A DNA stretch of 64,000 nucleotides from an uncultured Oscillospiraceae bacterium (GTDB lineage Bacteria; Bacillota; Clostridia; Oscillospirales; Oscillospiraceae), in NCBI GenBank assembly GCA_910587645.1, contig CAJUNA010000005.1, positions 124,001-188,000 on the forward strand, in the 5' to 3' direction. Positions 15,763 through 25,468 of this stretch are shown in pieces. A program made the translations under genes and the position numbers. Every line of letters begins with the position of its first letter. The stretch's first letter is position 1. The notes below the pieces were generated by a model that ran no database searches, was not told the origin of the DNA, and saw only the letters and a list, made by a program, of their open reading frames with translations.

Positions 15763-17310
15763 TTACGCCTCTTTTTCCAACAAACGGATCAGCCGCGCCC
15801 TCGCGTCTATCAGCGGCCTTCCCTCCTGGACGTATGTCCGGAAATCAGAGCATACGCCGCGAATCAGCTCCTCCGTCTCCTCCGGTGCGGCGCGGAGCGC
15901 CTGGGCCAGCAGTTCCCATTCCTCCGCCCCGGCCCGTTGGGCTTCAAAGCGCATGCTTCTCCAGGGGCCTTCCGGGCCGGGGTAAACGATATGCGCGTCC
16001 CCGGCGGGCAGCAGCGCCCCTTTATGGGGGCAGCAGGCGCTATGCCAGATATCGTCCCCAATATAATAATTGAACCCCCAGTGGAGGAACCCAGACAGCC
16101 GGTAGAGCGCGCCCATCCACATTACCGCCCGGCTGGCAGTCAGCGGCAGGTCCATGCTGCGGTTCATAACCGGCCCCGCGGGGAAAGCACAGGTATAGAA
16201 CCACATCTCCTCCCCGGCTTCCTTCAGCAGTTCATAGGAATCCCGCCATTTTTCGTAGGTATCCTGCTTGGGAACCCAGATGTCGATGCCGCCGCCCAGA
16301 TTGGTGGTCTCCACCGCGTCGATGATGGGAACATCCGGCAGAAACTTGCGGCACATGCCCGCCAGGATGCGGTAGGTCTTATCGTTGTAGGTCTGCGGCT
16401 CGTCCGCAAGGGCTTGTGCCATGCGGCCCTGCCAGTGATTGGTTTCTATGACCTCCCGCCACTGTTTGAAATATTTCTGGATTTGCAGGTATCCCTCCGG
16501 CGTGGTAACGCCGGTTTTTTGATCCCAGTTGGGGTAATATTCCCCGTCATCCCAGTCGTGCCAATGGGCAATATGCCCGCCGCACAGCCAGGGGGCGTTT
16601 TCCTCTGCGGCGATCTGCCCGGCCCGCTGGGCCAGCGTGAAGTCAAAGCCGGCCAGCTTTCCGTCTTCCAGCACCGCTTCCCCTGCCGGGAGGAGGATAT
16701 GGGTACAGCGCATATCCAACTGCGCCCGGACGTACCTCCGGAACAGCCGCCAGTAGGTTTCGCCCCCCTTTTCCACGCCGTGCTGGGCCGCCAGATTGTC
16801 ATAGTCGAAAAAGTTCAGCATCCCCACCGCGCCCTTTCCAGGCGGCGGAACCGCTGCGGCGCTCACCTCACAGGCCACGGGAATCTCATCCTCTCCGGCC
16901 AGCAGCTTACCGGTGTATTTCCCCGGAGGGGCCTGGGTGGGCACATCCACGCAGAAGTACAGGGCCGTACGGCCCTCCGGCAGTGGGCCATCTACAGGCC
17001 GCAGGGCATCGTAGACCAAAAAAGGCGCTTTCCGGGTCACAAACGCCCGGCAGGTCTCATAATCCGTGGTGGTCATCAGCGTGGCGGAGGTATTCTCATT
17101 GACCCTCACTGGCAAAAGCTGATAGAACCGGACCTCCGGCCCCCGGCTATCATCCCAGGCGAAGCGGAGGGCGGCCTCCGCGGGCAGATCCCACAAGATC
17201 TGTGCGCCCGCGTGACCTCCCCGGGGGGCGAGGACCGCCACGGTGCCTACACCGCTGTGTGCGGAATCGGGAAACAGCCAGTCGGCATCGGTAAAAATGG
17301 AGTATGGCAT
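15763..17310 (-). CDS. DUF4091 / GH123-like glycoside hydrolase
   Basis: 515 residues, no signal peptide, so probably cytoplasmic. An N-terminal beta domain (about 1-160) precedes a TIM-barrel-like region with LLPAGEAVLEDGKLAGFDFT, ALADEPQTYNDKTYRIL, IIDAVETTNLGG, IDIWVPKQDTYEKW and the C-terminal MWMGALYRLSGFLHWGFNYY, all typical of DUF4091, the family that includes GH123 beta-N-acetylgalactosaminidases. The D-E pair in LADEPQ is the likely acid/substrate-assisted site. It follows yesM-type kinase genes and lies near a GH29 fucosidase, which suggests trimming of imported host-glycan fragments. The start ATG was chosen after AAAGGA with about 8 bases spacing; the longer frame runs into the kinase gene. 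Confidence 0.85.
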   Translation of the reverse strand: MPYSIFTDADWLFPDSAHSGVGTVAVLAPRGGHAGAQILWDLPAEAALRFAWDDSRGPEVRFYQLLPVRVNENTSATLMTTTDYETCRAFVTRKAPFLVYDALRPVDGPLPEGRTALYFCVDVPTQAPPGKYTGKLLAGEDEIPVACEVSAAAVPPPGKGAVGMLNFFDYDNLAAQHGVEKGGETYWRLFRRYVRAQLDMRCTHILLPAGEAVLEDGKLAGFDFTLAQRAGQIAAEENAPWLCGGHIAHWHDWDDGEYYPNWDQKTGVTTPEGYLQIQKYFKQWREVIETNHWQGRMAQALADEPQTYNDKTYRILAGMCRKFLPDVPIIDAVETTNLGGGIDIWVPKQDTYEKWRDSYELLKEAGEEMWFYTCAFPAGPVMNRSMDLPLTASRAVMWMGALYRLSGFLHWGFNYYIGDDIWHSACCPHKGALLPAGDAHIVYPGPEGPWRSMRFEAQRAGAEEWELLAQALRAAPEETEELIRGVCSDFRTYVQEGRPLIDARARLIRLLEKEA

Positions 17311-17324
17311 AGTCAAAATCCTTT

Positions 17325-19118
17325 CTATTCTTCTCTCTCCTCGATGGCGGGGAGCAGGACCGTTACCTGCGTCCCCTCCCCGGGGGCACTCTCGCAAAAC
17401 AAGCCGTATGGCTCGCCGTAGACGATCCGCAGGCGGTCGCAGATGTTGCGCACGCCGTAGCCGCCCTCCGTCTCCCTGTTTCCAGACGGCGTGGGGGAAA
17501 AATTGGCCAGCCGGGTAGCTTCCTCCATCCCGGCGCCGTCATCCTCAATGGTAATACGCAGTAGTTCCCCATCCCGCTGTGTACGGACCCGGATAGTTCC
17601 GGTTTTGGAGGGTTTTTCAAAAATACCGTGGATCATGGCGTTTTCAATCAGCGGCTGCAAGATGATCTTGATGACCTGGCATTGCCCGGCGCCCTCGTCC
17701 AATTGCCATTCCACCCGAACCCGGTTGTCGAAGCGCATATTCTGGATGTCCACATACAGTTGGGCGTGCCGGATCTCGTCCGCCAGGGGAATGACCTCCC
17801 GCCCGTGGCTGAGGGAAGCCCGGTAGAACTGCCCCAGGGAACGGACCATGCGGCTGATCTCCGGCACGTTCCGGGAGATGGCGGTGCAGTTGATTAAGTC
17901 CAGGGAGTTATATAAAAAGTGGGGATTGATCTGGGCCTGCAAGGCTTTTAGCTCCAGGTGCTTGATCTGCCGGGCGTACTCCACACGCTCCTCCATCAGG
18001 TGGTCAATGCGGTCCATCATCTGGTCAAAGCCTCCCATAAGCTGGGCAATTTCGTCATTGCCCTCCGGGTGCAGCCGGGTGCGCACGTCTCCCTGCTCTA
18101 CCGTCTCCATAGTCCTGGCAAACAGAGAGACCCGGTTTAACGTGGACTGGCTGATGGCATAGGCCAGCAGGTATGCTACCCCGCTCAGCAGCAGCACCAC
18201 CGCCAGCATCTCCAGCCGTAGCTCCCGGCTCAGCCGGAACACCCCGGCTGCGGGCAGGATGCTGGCTATGCGCCACCCCGTATCTGCCAGATCCCGGCAT
18301 TGGGCGTAATACCGCCGTCCGTTCCAATCCACCCTCTCCCAGCCGCCGCCGGAGACAGGCAGGCGGCCTGCCAGGCCCGTCCGCTCCTCCTCCGTCAGCC
18401 CCTCCGCCGAGGCACAGAGCACCTGGTTCCCCCGCAGAAGCAGCAGGGAGCCATTTTCCACCACAGGGCCGGCGTCAAAGTATTGGAAAATATACGCCGC
18501 GTCCGTATCCGCCCGCAGGATGGCCAGCGGCTCCAGGACAGCCCTGGGATTATAGATCACCCGCATGGCGGAAAACCACGCCTGCTCCCCTTCCATCTCG
18601 CCGGTAAAATCCACCGGGGCAAACCAGCCGCGCCGGTCTCCGCTGGTAACGGTTTTGTACCAGCCGGCATCCGCCGTCCCGCTGGCTTGCAGGATGCTGT
18701 CCCGCCCGGAGGTATACAGATAGCCGTTGTTTACATACAGCCGGATCCGGGCAACGCCGGACAGCTTGCGCAAATGCTGGAAGGTCAGCTCCAATTGGTC
18801 AGAATCCTCCAGCCGTTTAATGTAGGAGAAATCCTCCGGGTCGTTGGAAGCCATAGCGTACACCAGCGGGTCAGCGGTGAGGATATCCAGCACCTCGTCC
18901 AACTTGTCCAACGCCTGCTGCACGGAAGCCGCCGAGCTGTCGAAAGCGTTCTGGGCGGCGGAAAAGGCCTGCTCCCGCGCTACGCTCCGGATACGGAAAT
19001 AGGAGTACAGCGTAAACAGCCCCAGCGGCAGCACCACCAGCAGGAAGTAAACACACAGCAGCTTGGTTTTCAATTTGCCCCGCTCCAGGGCGGGCCACCG
19101 CAGCCGGCGTATTTTCAT
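17325..19118 (-). CDS. YesM-type sensor histidine kinase
   Basis: 597 residues. TM1 is at about 19-41, an extracytoplasmic Cache-like sensor at 42-300, TM2 at 304-325 and HAMP at about 326-378. The His_kinase motif QINPHFLYNSLDLIN places His400. The C-terminal HATPase has LQPLIENAMIHGI, EDDGAGM and GYGVRNICDRL. This Lyt/Yes class pairs with AraC-type regulators and senses extracellular glycans or their binding proteins. It lies 9 bases after its regulator gene, on the same strand, and is divergent from the sugar ABC operon that it probably controls. Confidence 0.96.
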   Translation of the reverse strand: MKIRRLRWPALERGKLKTKLLCVYFLLVVLPLGLFTLYSYFRIRSVAREQAFSAAQNAFDSSAASVQQALDKLDEVLDILTADPLVYAMASNDPEDFSYIKRLEDSDQLELTFQHLRKLSGVARIRLYVNNGYLYTSGRDSILQASGTADAGWYKTVTSGDRRGWFAPVDFTGEMEGEQAWFSAMRVIYNPRAVLEPLAILRADTDAAYIFQYFDAGPVVENGSLLLLRGNQVLCASAEGLTEEERTGLAGRLPVSGGGWERVDWNGRRYYAQCRDLADTGWRIASILPAAGVFRLSRELRLEMLAVVLLLSGVAYLLAYAISQSTLNRVSLFARTMETVEQGDVRTRLHPEGNDEIAQLMGGFDQMMDRIDHLMEERVEYARQIKHLELKALQAQINPHFLYNSLDLINCTAISRNVPEISRMVRSLGQFYRASLSHGREVIPLADEIRHAQLYVDIQNMRFDNRVRVEWQLDEGAGQCQVIKIILQPLIENAMIHGIFEKPSKTGTIRVRTQRDGELLRITIEDDGAGMEEATRLANFSPTPSGNRETEGGYGVRNICDRLRIVYGEPYGLFCESAPGEGTQVTVLLPAIEEREE

Positions 19119-19127
19119 AGTCCCACC

Positions 19128-20222
19128 TCAGCTCTCCCGGTGCTTTTCCCGGTATTCCTTAGGCGTAAGCCCTGTCTCCCTGGTAAAGAGCTTTGCGAAA
19201 TATTTGCCGTCCGAATACCCCACCGCCCGGGCGACTTCATAAAGCTTCCGTTCCGACTGGGACAGAAGCTTTTTCGCGTGGTTGAGCCGCAGCTCCGTTA
19301 ACCGCTGGTTGACGGTCTTCCCGCAGCTCTTTTTATAAGAGGCGCACAGATAGGCGTTGGTATAGCCCAGCTCACAGGCCACGTCCTGTACGGCCAGGCC
19401 GCAGTCCGTATACTGCCGGGTCAAAATCTGCTCCACCCGGGAGACAATGTCTGTTTCCTGCGGCTCCGCCCCGGCGAAATAGTCACGGGCAGTCTGGAGC
19501 AGGACGCCCCAGAGCTGTTCCGGCGTCTCCTGCTTCACGGCGGAATACAGCAGGAAATCCGCCCGCCGGGTTACCGCTGTCACATTATAGGTCTCCGCCG
19601 CGTTCAGAAACAGAAAGACGATCTGGCAGTAAATATGCCGCAGGTATTCCGGATCCAGACCTGGGCGGTGGACAAGCTCCCGGTAAAGGCGGCCCAAGGC
19701 CGTCTCTGCCTTTTCCTTCTCCCTGTGCCGGATCAGGCTGCCTAGGGCGGCCAGGCGCCCGCTATCTTCTGATGCTCCGTCCGGCTTGCCGCCCTCCTCC
19801 CCAAAGCTTTCTGCCAGCAGCGCGCGGGGGGTGAACCGGTCCAGCCGCCGCCGTTCCTCCACGATCTCCCGCAAAACTTGGGTCAGCTCCTCCAGGTCAA
19901 TCGGCTTTTCCACATAGCTGACGGCTTTTAACCGGATAGCACCCTTCAAGTATTCCTTGTCCGAGTACCCGCTGAGGAACACCACCTGGCAGCCGGGGCA
20001 AAAAGCCCGGATCGCTTCCGCCGCTTCCAAACCGGTCCTGCGGGGCATTTTCACATCGCTAATCAGGATGTCCGGGCGGTATATCCGTGCCTGCTCTACC
20101 GTCTCGTCCCCATCGGATGCCTCTACTATCCGGGCCACCCCCAGCTCCTCCCAAGGCAGGTGGTCCCGCAGCACCGTCCGGGGCATCGTCTCATCGTCCG
20201 CGATTAAAACCGTCAATCCCAT
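19128..20222 (-). CDS. YesN-type response regulator with AraC DNA-binding domain
   Basis: 364 residues. The receiver domain begins MGLTVLIADDETMPR with acceptor Asp56 (ILISDVKMPR), conserved Ser in VVFLSGYSD and Lys in YVEKPI. The middle region is helical. The C-terminal ~100 residues are an AraC/XylS double helix-turn-helix (VQDVACELGYTNAYLCASYKKSCGKT, YEVARAVGYSDGKYFAKLFTRETGLTPKEYR). The start was set at the ATG preceded by GAGGG and immediately before the receiver core; the longer frame adds sequence with no domain. It probably activates the divergent ABC importer operon beginning at 20442. Confidence 0.95.
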   Translation of the reverse strand: MGLTVLIADDETMPRTVLRDHLPWEELGVARIVEASDGDETVEQARIYRPDILISDVKMPRRTGLEAAEAIRAFCPGCQVVFLSGYSDKEYLKGAIRLKAVSYVEKPIDLEELTQVLREIVEERRRLDRFTPRALLAESFGEEGGKPDGASEDSGRLAALGSLIRHREKEKAETALGRLYRELVHRPGLDPEYLRHIYCQIVFLFLNAAETYNVTAVTRRADFLLYSAVKQETPEQLWGVLLQTARDYFAGAEPQETDIVSRVEQILTRQYTDCGLAVQDVACELGYTNAYLCASYKKSCGKTVNQRLTELRLNHAKKLLSQSERKLYEVARAVGYSDGKYFAKLFTRETGLTPKEYREKHRES

Positions 20223-20441
20223 AGCCGCCGCGCCCTCACTTTCTCCCACAGCCTGTTTTATATGACAATAATACACAAAACAGCGAAAAATATCAATGTG
20301 TTTCAATGCAAAATCCCCAGAAAACCAAAAAGACCACAAAAACACCCTCCTTTCAATATTTCGTCCCGTTGTTTCCGCCGGATAATTCTGCTAAGGTAAG
20401 GATACGAACATACCGTATGGTGGATAAGGAGGGGAACGCTT

Positions 20442-21368
20442 GTGAAAAAAAATGACCATCCGTTCTGGAAGGATCTGCGGCGGAACCGGGTAAAATGGCT
20501 GATGCTGGTTCCCGCCGCTGTGGCTGTTATCCTGATGTGCTACATCCCTATGGCGGGCATTGTACTGGCCTTCAAAGAGTACAACTACCACGATGGTATT
20601 TTTGGAAGCCCCTGGGTGTGGCTGGAGAACTTCCGGTACTTTTTCCAGTCCGGCAAGGCCTGGTCTACCACCCGCAATACGATCCTTTATAATCTGGCCT
20701 TCCTGTGCGTGAACACGGTGCTGCAAATTACCTGTGCCATCATGCTCAGCGAGGTGGCGGGGAAGAAGTTCAAACGGATTACCCAGTCGGTCATGTTCCT
20801 GCCCTATTTCATCTCCTGGGTAGTGGTAGGCGCGTTTGTCTACAACCTGTTCAACTATGAGTTCGGCGCGGTAAACTCCTTCTTGAAGGGCCTGGGGCTG
20901 GCCCCTATCGATGTCTACTCTAACAAGGGGGCGTGGCCATTTATCCTGATCGCTTTCAGCGCCTTTAAAAATGTGGGGTACGGCACGGTGATGTATCTGG
21001 CCAGCATCGTCAACATCGATGACCACCTCTTTGAAGCGGCGGAGCTGGACGGGGCTAATATGTGGCAGAAAATCCGGCACATCACCCTCCCCTGCATCCG
21101 GCCCACCATTGTCATCCTGTTCCTGCTGGCTATCGGCACCATCATGAAAGGCGACTTCCAAATGTTCTGGCAGGTAACCGGCAATAACCCCATGGTGCTG
21201 GAGACCACCGATGTCATCGACACCTACGTGACCCGATCCCTGCTGACCTTGCAGGAGTTCGGCATGACCAGTGCTGCCGGGTTGTATCAATCGGGAATTT
21301 CCTTTGTCCTGGTCCTGGTTGCCAACTATTTCGTGAAAAAGGTCGAGCCGGACTACGCGCTGTTTTGA
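20442..21368 (+). CDS. ABC sugar transporter permease (LplB/YteP-type)
   Basis: 308 residues with six membrane helices and the binding-protein-dependent permease EAA loop FEAAELDGANMWQKIRHITLP. N-terminal WLMLVPAAVAVILMCYIPMAG and KEYNYHDGIFGSPWVGL-like segments are typical of the LplB/YteP group that imports complex oligosaccharides. Starts with GTG after AAGGAGGGG. It is the first gene of a three-gene importer operon (two permeases and a binding lipoprotein). No ATPase is encoded here, as is usual for the group, which shares an MsmK/MsmX-type ATPase encoded elsewhere. Confidence 0.95.
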   Translation: MKKNDHPFWKDLRRNRVKWLMLVPAAVAVILMCYIPMAGIVLAFKEYNYHDGIFGSPWVWLENFRYFFQSGKAWSTTRNTILYNLAFLCVNTVLQITCAIMLSEVAGKKFKRITQSVMFLPYFISWVVVGAFVYNLFNYEFGAVNSFLKGLGLAPIDVYSNKGAWPFILIAFSAFKNVGYGTVMYLASIVNIDDHLFEAAELDGANMWQKIRHITLPCIRPTIVILFLLAIGTIMKGDFQMFWQVTGNNPMVLETTDVIDTYVTRSLLTLQEFGMTSAAGLYQSGISFVLVLVANYFVKKVEPDYALF

Positions 21369-21393
21369 TCCGGCGCGGCGGAAGGAGGATACC

Positions 21394-22308
21394 ATGCACA
21401 GACTGAAAGACGCCAACGGCAGGCCCATGGGGCGGGACAGGATCATATTCAATATTATTTCCTATGTCGTGCTGACCCTGCTCTCTTTGATCTGCCTGCT
21501 TCCCTTCCTGCTGGTCATCAGCGGCTCCTTTTCTGACCAGCAGTCTATCCAGCTCCACGGATACCAATTGCTCCCCCAGAATTTTTCCCTGGATGCCTAC
21601 AAAATGCTTTTCCGCATTCCGGAGGAGCTGCTGCGGGCCTACGGCGTGACAATATTCGTCACGGCGGCGGGCACCTTCTTCGGGCTGCTGTTCACCAGTA
21701 TGGCGGCCTTTGTGTTAGCTAACAAGGACTTCCGCTACCGCTATCAGGTGTCGTTTTTCTTTTACTTCACATCCATTTTCGGCGGCGGGCTGGTGCCTTG
21801 GTACATTTTCAACACCAAGTACCTGCATTTTCACAATAACATCCTATCCCTGATCATCCCCACTGTCATCAATGTGACCTACCTTTTGATTTTGAAGAGC
21901 TACATGATGAATATTCCCCAGGAGCTGTATGAATCCGCCCGGCTGGACGGCGCGGGCGACTGGATCATCTACTGCCAGGTCGCCATGCCCCTGTGCAAGG
22001 CGGGGCTGGCAACGGTGGGGCTGTTCATCGCCCTAAACTATTGGAACGACTGGTACAACGCCATGCTGTTCCTGGACGAGGGCCGCAAAGATCTCTACCC
22101 CCTGCAATATTTTCTCAACAATATACTGACCAAGGCCCAGGCCCTCAACGCCGCCGCCGCCCGCAGCGGCATCCCTGCCAGCGATGTGCCCAGCGAGCCG
22201 ATGAAACTGGCAATGACTGTGGTAGCCACCGGCCCCATTGTCCTGCTGTACCCGTTCCTGCAAAAATACTTTGTGAAAGGCGTCACCATCGGCGCGGTAA
22301 AGGGCTGA
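21394..22308 (+). CDS. ABC sugar transporter permease (YtcP/MalG-type)
   Basis: 304 residues, six membrane helices. The EAA loop is YESARLDGAGDWIIYCQVAMPL. The N-terminus DRIIFNIISYVVLTLLSLICLLPF and the C-terminal LLYPFLQKYFVKGVTIGAVKG are hallmarks of the YtcP subfamily. SD AAGGAGG precedes the ATG. It is separated by 25 bases from the first permease and pairs with it to form the channel. Confidence 0.96.
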   Translation: MHRLKDANGRPMGRDRIIFNIISYVVLTLLSLICLLPFLLVISGSFSDQQSIQLHGYQLLPQNFSLDAYKMLFRIPEELLRAYGVTIFVTAAGTFFGLLFTSMAAFVLANKDFRYRYQVSFFFYFTSIFGGGLVPWYIFNTKYLHFHNNILSLIIPTVINVTYLLILKSYMMNIPQELYESARLDGAGDWIIYCQVAMPLCKAGLATVGLFIALNYWNDWYNAMLFLDEGRKDLYPLQYFLNNILTKAQALNAAAARSGIPASDVPSEPMKLAMTVVATGPIVLLYPFLQKYFVKGVTIGAVKG

Positions 22309-22379
22309 TTTTTATTCCGGCTGAAGATTCGAGAGAATTTTATCAGTAAATGCCATGATGAAAAAGAGGAGGAAAAACT

Positions 22380-23981
22380 ATGAAACGCAAGACCAACCGC
22401 ATTTTGTCACTGCTACTGGCTTTGGTGATGTGCGTAGGCATTCTGTGCGCCTGCGGCGGCAATCCACCCAGCAAAGATGACACGCCCACGCCCCCCGCAA
22501 AAACCGATGAGCCCGATACGGCTCCTGACACCCAACAGCCCACCGGGCCTGACATCTCCGAGGAGGTCACACTGACTATGTATCTCATCGGTGACCGGCC
22601 TGTGGACAACGATGAGGTGTTCGGCAAGATCAACGAGCGCCTGAAATCAGAGATCAACGCCACCATTGACGTGAAATTCATGAGCTGGAGCGAATACGAG
22701 AGCAAGTACCCGCTGATCTTTGCCTCCGGCGAGGATTGGGACATCATCTACACCGCTGACTGGTGCTTCTACAACGCCCAGGCTACTAAGCAGGGCTATT
22801 GGGAAATTACCCAGGAAGCCTTGGAGACATACGCCCCCATGACCGCCCAGACCATGTACCCTGAAGCCTGGGAGCAGGCTAAGGTGGGCGGCAAGGTCTA
22901 CATGCTGCCCATGAACTATAAGGAAATCACCGCCTATGTGTATATGGTGCGCGGCGACCTGATGGACAAATATGGCATCACCTCCGTCTCCTCCCTGGAC
23001 GAGGCGGAAGCCTATATGGATGCCATCGTGAAAAACGAAACCGGTATGATCCCCCTGGACGTTGGCTCCGACTACGACAAGCTGTTTATCTTTGACCGCA
23101 TGTGGAAGCAGGCCTGCGGCAAGGACGGGGTAAACCTCACCGATGTAGGCCCCTGGCAGGTTATGGCCAGCGTCAAGACGGACGATGCCGCCGCCGAAGT
23201 CAAAGGCCACTACGACCAGGCGCCTTTCCTGGACGTCATTACCCGTCTGAAGGACTGGAAGGACCGGGGCTTCTGGAGCAAGAACGCCGTAGTCAACACC
23301 CAGAATAACACCGAGAGCTTCCAGGCGGGCCGTTCCGCCCTGGCGCTGATGAACGCCAACACCGCCAAGAGCGTCTATGCCGCTGTCACCGCTGATCATC
23401 CTGAGTGGGACGTCCGGGTCTTTGACGCCCAGGAGGATGTGCCCCCTGTCCTGAACTCCTACCTGGCCAACGGCATGAGCATTTTCTCCAAGTCCAAGCA
23501 TCCTGAGCGGGCGCTGATGGCGCTGGATTACCTGCGCAACGACAAGGAGGTCAACAGCCTGTTCTGTTACGGCATTGAGGGCAAACACTGGGAAGCTTCC
23601 GGCAGCAACGCCCTGGTATCCCTGCCCGGCAGCGCCAACTACGCCTATGACAGCAATTGTAACTGGGGTGTGCGCAATGACAGTAACTGGCGGGTAATCG
23701 AAGGCGGTATTCCCAATCTGCCGGAGCTGACCGCCGGGTGGCAGGAGAGCGCCAAGAGCAGCCTGTACCAAACCTTCGTCTTTGACGATGCGGAAGTAAA
23801 GAACGAGATTGCCGCTATGGGCGAGATCTTTAATACGGATTACAAGCTCCTGGGCCTGGGCTTCACCGATGACCCGGCGGGCGACATCGCCAAGCTGCGG
23901 GACAAGATGGAAGCGGCCGGCGCGGCTAAAGTATACGCCGCTATCCAGGAGCAGGCTAAGGCGTTCCTGGAAACAAACTGA
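22380..23981 (+). CDS. Oligosaccharide-binding lipoprotein of the ABC importer
   Basis: 533 residues. Lipoprotein signal peptide with lipobox LCAC (Cys25), then a Thr/Pro/Asp-rich tether (residues about 30-60). The body has TLTMYLIGDRPVDNDEVFGKINERLK and FASGEDWDIIYTADW, matching the large (about 500 residue) LipO/YtcQ-type binding proteins. These bind complex plant or host oligosaccharides and deliver them to the two preceding permeases. SD GAGGAGG precedes the ATG. A hairpin terminator 20 bases downstream ends the importer transcript. Confidence 0.95.
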   Translation: MKRKTNRILSLLLALVMCVGILCACGGNPPSKDDTPTPPAKTDEPDTAPDTQQPTGPDISEEVTLTMYLIGDRPVDNDEVFGKINERLKSEINATIDVKFMSWSEYESKYPLIFASGEDWDIIYTADWCFYNAQATKQGYWEITQEALETYAPMTAQTMYPEAWEQAKVGGKVYMLPMNYKEITAYVYMVRGDLMDKYGITSVSSLDEAEAYMDAIVKNETGMIPLDVGSDYDKLFIFDRMWKQACGKDGVNLTDVGPWQVMASVKTDDAAAEVKGHYDQAPFLDVITRLKDWKDRGFWSKNAVVNTQNNTESFQAGRSALALMNANTAKSVYAAVTADHPEWDVRVFDAQEDVPPVLNSYLANGMSIFSKSKHPERALMALDYLRNDKEVNSLFCYGIEGKHWEASGSNALVSLPGSANYAYDSNCNWGVRNDSNWRVIEGGIPNLPELTAGWQESAKSSLYQTFVFDDAEVKNEIAAMGEIFNTDYKLLGLGFTDDPAGDIAKLRDKMEAAGAAKVYAAIQEQAKAFLETN

Positions 23982-24000
23982 GCAAATTCCCTGCGCAGCC

Positions 24001-24032
24001 AAATGGGCGGAGACCTGCGTCTCCGCCCATTT
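24001..24032 (+). terminator. Terminator after the sugar-binding lipoprotein gene
   Basis: Arms aaatgggcggagac and gtctccgcccattt around a ctgc loop, ending in tttt. It separates the importer genes from the fucosidase gene, so the latter may have its own promoter or depend on readthrough. Confidence 0.85.
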
Positions 24033-24148
24033 TCGCACCGGCACTTTTGGTCATTCCGCCATTTATCAAACAAGCCCTATCCCTGCCGCATCAAAAAGGA
24101 CGGGAAAAATCCCGCCCTTGCCGCCAATATAAAAAGGAGATACGTACT

Positions 24149-25450
24149 ATGTCAAAAATCGAATGGTTTCAGAACGCCCGCTTCGGCATGTTCATCCACT
24201 GGGGGCTGTACGCCGTCTCTGCCCGGCCCGGCAGAGGGGAGTGGCACGCCAGCATTGACCGGGTGCCGCCGGAGGCCTATCAAAAGTATTTTGATCTCTT
24301 CGACCCTACGGATTTCGACCCCGTCTCCTGGGCCCGGGACGCCAGGCAGGCGGGGATGAAATACGCGGTGCTGACCGCCAAGCACCACGAGGGATTCTGC
24401 TTGTTTGATTCCGCGTATACAGATTACAAATCCACCAACACCCATTCCGGCAGGGATCTTGTGCGGGAGTACCTGGACGCATTCCGTGCGGAAGGGCTCC
24501 GGGTGGGGCTGTACTATTCGTTGGTGGATTGGCACCACCCGGATTACCCCGCCTATGAGGATCCCTTCCACCCCATGCGGGGCAGCGAAAGCCGAAAAAA
24601 TGAGAACTGCGATTTCAACCGCTATCTGGATTACATGCACGCCCAAGTGCGGGAGCTGTGTACAAACTACGGTAAATTGGATCTGCTCTGGTTTGACTTC
24701 TCCTATGAGGGGCACACCGGCGCGGACTGGCGGAGCGCCGGGCTGGTGGAGATGATCCGCGCCTTGCAGCCGGATATCCTGCTGAACAGCCGTCTGGAAG
24801 CCAGCGGCGGGGAACTGGGAAGCCTGCTTACCAGTAAACCAACGCCCTGGGCGGGGGATTTTGCGGCGGCGGAACAGATTATTCCACCCGCGCCGCTGGT
24901 GATGCCGGATGGACGGCCTGTTTGCTGGGAAGCCTGCCAGACGATGAACGACAGCTTCGGCTATGTGGAGGGAGACCACGCCTGGAAGGGCGCGGCGGTT
25001 CATATCCAGCAGTTAGTGGACTGTGTCTCCAAGGGAGGCAATTACCTTCTGAACGTCGGCCCGGACGCCAAAGGCAATTTCCCGCCGGAAGCCCGGCGGA
25101 CGCTGAGGGAGATCGGCAGCTGGATGCGGCAGAACGGCGGGAGCATCTATGGCTGCGGCCCCGGGCGGAAAGTGGACGCCTTCGGCTGCCGGACCACCGC
25201 CAAGGGGAAAAAATTGTTCCTTCACGTAATGCACCTGCCAGTAGGCCCCCTGCCAGTGGCTGGGATCCGTCCGGAGGAGATCCAGTATGCGCGCCTGCTG
25301 TCTACGGGCGCGGAGGCAGAGGTACTTACCAGCGGATGGGCCGTGCAGAATTACCCGGGCTATACTTTCTTGAATTTAGGGCAGAAAGCCGGTGAGGCAC
25401 AGCCTGCGGACGGAACGGCGGACTTGGTGGTAGAGCTGACCCTGCGGTAG
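24149..25450 (+). CDS. GH29 alpha-L-fucosidase
   Basis: 433 residues, no signal peptide, so cytoplasmic. The N-terminal MSKIEWFQNARFGMFIHWGL and the motifs KYAVLTAKHHEGFCLFDS, YYSLVDWHHPDY and LDLLWFDFSYEG are diagnostic of GH29; the nucleophile is Asp183 in WFDF. A C-terminal region with NYLLNVGPDAKGNFPPEA and a small beta domain complete the fold. It would release terminal fucose from oligosaccharides taken up by the preceding importer. The start ATG follows AAAGGAG by 9 bases. Together with DUF4091 and YesMN it forms a host-glycan-utilisation locus. Confidence 0.95.
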   Translation: MSKIEWFQNARFGMFIHWGLYAVSARPGRGEWHASIDRVPPEAYQKYFDLFDPTDFDPVSWARDARQAGMKYAVLTAKHHEGFCLFDSAYTDYKSTNTHSGRDLVREYLDAFRAEGLRVGLYYSLVDWHHPDYPAYEDPFHPMRGSESRKNENCDFNRYLDYMHAQVRELCTNYGKLDLLWFDFSYEGHTGADWRSAGLVEMIRALQPDILLNSRLEASGGELGSLLTSKPTPWAGDFAAAEQIIPPAPLVMPDGRPVCWEACQTMNDSFGYVEGDHAWKGAAVHIQQLVDCVSKGGNYLLNVGPDAKGNFPPEARRTLREIGSWMRQNGGSIYGCGPGRKVDAFGCRTTAKGKKLFLHVMHLPVGPLPVAGIRPEEIQYARLLSTGAEAEVLTSGWAVQNYPGYTFLNLGQKAGEAQPADGTADLVVELTLR

Positions 25451-25468
25451 GCGCGGGGTGCAGCAGCG

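Noticed and set aside
15754..17421. A 555-codon plus-strand frame over the DUF4091 gene
   Set aside because: Antisense shadow; the minus-strand frame carries recognisable family motifs and a proper SD.
22647..24044. A 465-codon minus-strand frame over the sugar-binding lipoprotein gene
   Set aside because: Antisense to a lipoprotein with clear signal peptide and operon context.
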